From Pachyseris speciosa (taxonomy: Eukaryota > Cnidaria > Anthozoa > Scleractinia > Pachyseridae), in contig JAEMWC010000048.1 in assembly GCA_016490735.1 (NCBI GenBank), forward strand, positions 1,188,501 through 1,252,500: DNA of 64,000 nt, given 5' to 3'. The position numbers and the translations under genes are program-made. Positions within the stretch are counted from its first letter, which is position 1. Every line of letters starts with the position of its first letter. Shown here piece after piece: positions 61,032 to 64,000 of this stretch. The notes beneath the pieces are model-generated. The model saw only the letters and a program-made list of their open reading frames with translations, did no database searches and had not been told where the DNA came from.

Positions 61032-64000
61032 TCGCTAATATATATATTTAGCCAAGCCTAAAAGCGGAGCTCCAAAAGCATTCTTTTTCTACTGGCATTT
61101 ACATATAGTCTGCTTGTCATATCACCCATCTGACCTCACTCAAGCTACAGACCCAATGCTGTAGAAAATAGTATGGAAAGGTGATCTGCGCCAGTGGCAC
61201 AGTGGATTTGGACCCCACGTGGATTTGCACCCTCCAGTCCAGATCTGCTTGTGGATCAGATTTGGACCCCCTAGTCCAGAACTGCTAGCAGATATGAATC
61301 CCCTTTTACGAATTTGGACCCCCACCCCTCCTAAAAACAAGCGTTCTATTGAGTAAGGTAATAAAAATTCCTTTCCAAACTGAGTTTGGAGATGTTAAAA
61401 AAGCAAAATAAAAATATTGAGGTAGGTTTTTTTAAAAATAATCTTTAATACCTTGTGTAAAAAAGAACCTGCAAAGCTAGTTTTCATCTATAAATTTTTA
61501 AAACAAAACATTTCTTAACATCTTAGAGCAATACCTAAGGACAGGTCTGTTTCCCCGTTCAACTGTAGGCAACTTAGTTACATACTTAGCTACTTAGGTA
61601 TGGTTTAGAGCCACTAGAAATTGGTGGAGAAGCCTGGTGATTGCTCCTTGGAATCAGTATCACATCAGATATATAGTGATTCAGATCATCACTTCATAAT
61701 GAATGCAATTTCAATTATCCACAGCCTCCCATGAGACAGTCAGAAATCGGAAATTGTGTATCCTCTGGATATATGTATGCCTCACAAAAATTATGAAAGA
61801 AAGATACATGGAAATCAATAAAAATATTTAGATGCCATGAATTAAGACCAAGATATTTATTTTGATCAATTACTTCTTGACGTTACTATCACAAAAAAAA
61901 AACTGCTTGCTAACATTAAGCTCATCACTCAATGCACCTACAGTGTTTTCAAAAAGAAATGCAGCTGCTCTTAGCTTCTGGCCAGTTAAGTGCAAGACCA
62001 AACAACTTGATAATAATATATTGGGCATTTGGTTGATACCACTATCAAGGTGATTCATCAAAGCAAAAGTGCTGGAAATCCGTTAGCCATCTTAACTTGA
62101 TCTTAACATACTTCATCAAACATCAGAGATTCCATTAAACATTAATGCCAAATGTCATCCAAACATCCCACAAGATTGGTGTGACCAGCTACTAATAAAA
62201 TTAATTGAAAGACTGTATGCAGGAGGAGGAAGTCCAAAGGATGTGTACATTGATGAGAAAGAGCTTACTTTAAGTTTAATTTTAAGTTTTAAGTTTAATA
62301 ATACTTTGTCATGTGAATACAACTAAGTTGATACAAAACAAAAAAGTGCATGACTGGAGAATAATTGGGAGAAACTAAATTCCCATACAAAGAATATTAT
62401 CTAATATTACACATTCTAAAAACTAAGAGGTGAAATTTAAACGTGGCCCAAAGCTAACCTAATCAAATTAAATCAAATACTTGTCTCTTACAAGTCACCC
62501 CTGATTTGAGATTGAGACTAAAAATCATGAAGTAATCCAAAGCAAACCTAATTAAATTACATACTTGTCACTCACAAGCTACATCTGATTTAAAATTGAC
62601 ACTAATAATGTAATAGATAGGACTTAAAACTGCTTAAAGAAGGTGCATGCATGATGTTCGATGGAACACCATTCCAATCTGTTATGTAGCGATTAAAAAA
62701 AGAAAAGCTGAAGGCCATATATATATTTAGCCATGCCAAGCCTAGAATCGGAGCTGCACACTCTCACCGAGCAACTTCGCAAGAGTTTATTTGGGCCAGT
62801 TTAATTTGTGTCCAAAACAATTGAGCAGCAGCAGGGAAAACGAAGAGTTTTCGATAGTAAACGTTTGCAAAAAAGAAAAAAAAAACGACGGACATTCTTG
62901 AGTCTAACTACTTTGAGATGAAAGCGTAAAGGGATTCAAAGCGGATCAAAAAAACAAAACAAAACCTGAAAACAAAAACACTGCAAGCGAACAAAGTACG
63001 ATGCCGGCGAGTGTTTGCTCGAAGAAGGAGAAGGTGGAGAAATTAAACAAGACTAGCTAGTAATTAAAATAGCTTGTAATGATAAAGCTAGGAAAATCGG
63101 TATTTATTTTGACATAAATGCCCCTAGAAAAAAAAATAAAGGGTTCAAACTCTTCGTTTACAGCAGTCAACAGGAATTGACCGCGGTTCAGAAACAATAT
63201 AACAACAAACATAAGACTTATTACAAGAAAACAAAGCACAATATGAATAATATTTCTTCGAAGATTCTTGGAGAAGGTGCAGAAATCTTGTATTAAGCTA
63301 GAAAATTTCCTTAGCAGATTTCGCATAAATGTCCGTAGAAAAGACAAAAAAAGAGGTCCGTACCTGATCGTTTAGAGCAGTCAACAGGAATCACTGAGAC
63401 AGCAATCACTCGGAATGCGACAGAGCTGAATAATAGAGCCATTTCCCACAAAATCTTTCCTTGGCTTACACAAAACACTTAAGTGCTTTGATGGTTTTAC
63501 TGTTACTTCCCATGTCTTCCGAAGAACCTTCTTCAATTAATGATTCTCAGTGGCAAAACATCATCCAGATAACGAAGAAAGCGCTTGCCAAACCAAACGA
63601 GCATTTCTCTCGCAGACCCGTCCACTTTAAAATTTATCAAAACCAGCCAGCCAGTCAACCCATTTCGCTGTTTTTAACATCCAAACGCTGATTCTTACCG
63701 GTTCAAACAAACGACATGTTTAAAGACGGCGAAACTTAATTGTTGTTTACAGGCTGCTTTCGACGAAGATCTCTTAAAGACTTGACGAAGTGAAGCGCGC
63801 TGGGTTTTGACTGTTTTGGCAGCATTTTGACAACTTAATGTCAGATTTTGAGAAGTGCACATGCACATGCATTTGATCGGATTTTTTATTTTTACTCGAG
63901 CTCGAGTCTCCCCCTTTAATGCTTAATTTTACGAGGACTCATTGCGATTACGTGTTGATAAGATAAGGGCAAAAGTTTCTTAACGCTACTGTGAGGAACC
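61032..64000 (+). repeat. Family R, copy B (runs out of the window)
   Basis: Direct copy of 56932-59915, with small indels, including loss of about 45 bp after the 62390 GAATATTATC stretch. It contains the second empty MITE site near 61565, the LINE remnant at 62602-62694 and the MSSEEPSS frame at 63509-63691. Copies A and B resemble each other more than either resembles the inverted left copy. Confidence 0.85.
62602..62694 (-). pseudogene. LINE C-terminus remnant in copy B
   Basis: Third instance of the 31-codon LINE fragment (see 581-673 and 58522-58614), with the stop at 62602. Confidence 0.65.

Overview
The window is eukaryotic nuclear DNA, AT-rich, with GT..AG introns, abundant microsatellites and many degenerate transposons. 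The protein content (a TRPA-type channel, a rhodopsin-class receptor with ERW in place of DRY, Penelope-like GIY-YIG, YR-retrotransposon gag-like and HARBI1-like fragments) and two tRNA-headed SINE families point to an anthozoan cnidarian, probably a stony coral. That placement rests on familiarity with these repeats and not on a search.

One gene dominates. A TRPA-family cation channel runs on the + strand from 2752 to 35358 in 17 recognisable exons, with the 5' end missing. Seven exons encode about 12-13 ankyrin repeats, one or two a linker, and the rest S1-S6, the pore, a TRP-like segment and an acidic coiled-coil tail. All exon phases join into one 1088-residue frame if a single C is restored in a five-C run in the exon at 7948-8035. 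Its introns hold most of the mobile DNA: a palindrome and a Penelope-like element (9.4-11.7 kb), a YR-retrotransposon gag-like relic (12.8-14.1 kb), a 4.6 kb DNA transposon with long inverted arms (19.4-23.9 kb), a PIF/Harbinger relic (26 kb), SINEs, MITEs, and two hexanucleotide satellites (5.5-7.4 kb and 27.4-27.6 kb).

Downstream, 35.4-43.5 kb is a repeat-rich intergenic zone with MITEs, LINE 3' ends and one broken unidentified coding region (37.8-39.15 kb). A single-exon class A GPCR lies on the minus strand at 43519-44555, broken by one missing G in a G run. From 45 to 49.4 kb there are more MITEs. A 204-codon reading frame at 49434-50048, resembling the N-terminal part of G2/M-phase E3 ligase-like proteins, is followed directly by a 2.1 kb 17-bp minisatellite. 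From 52.3 to 64 kb there are tandem duplications, SINEs and two direct copies (56.9-59.9 and 61.0-64.0 kb) of a family whose third, inverted copy opens the window (1-2712).

Most long reading frames here are artefacts of stop-free tandem repeats. The items most worth following up are hammerhead-like motifs in the palindromic elements, a MITE insertion with its empty site preserved in two paralogous copies, the long-TIR TTAA element, and two frameshifts that both sit at 5-base G/C runs.
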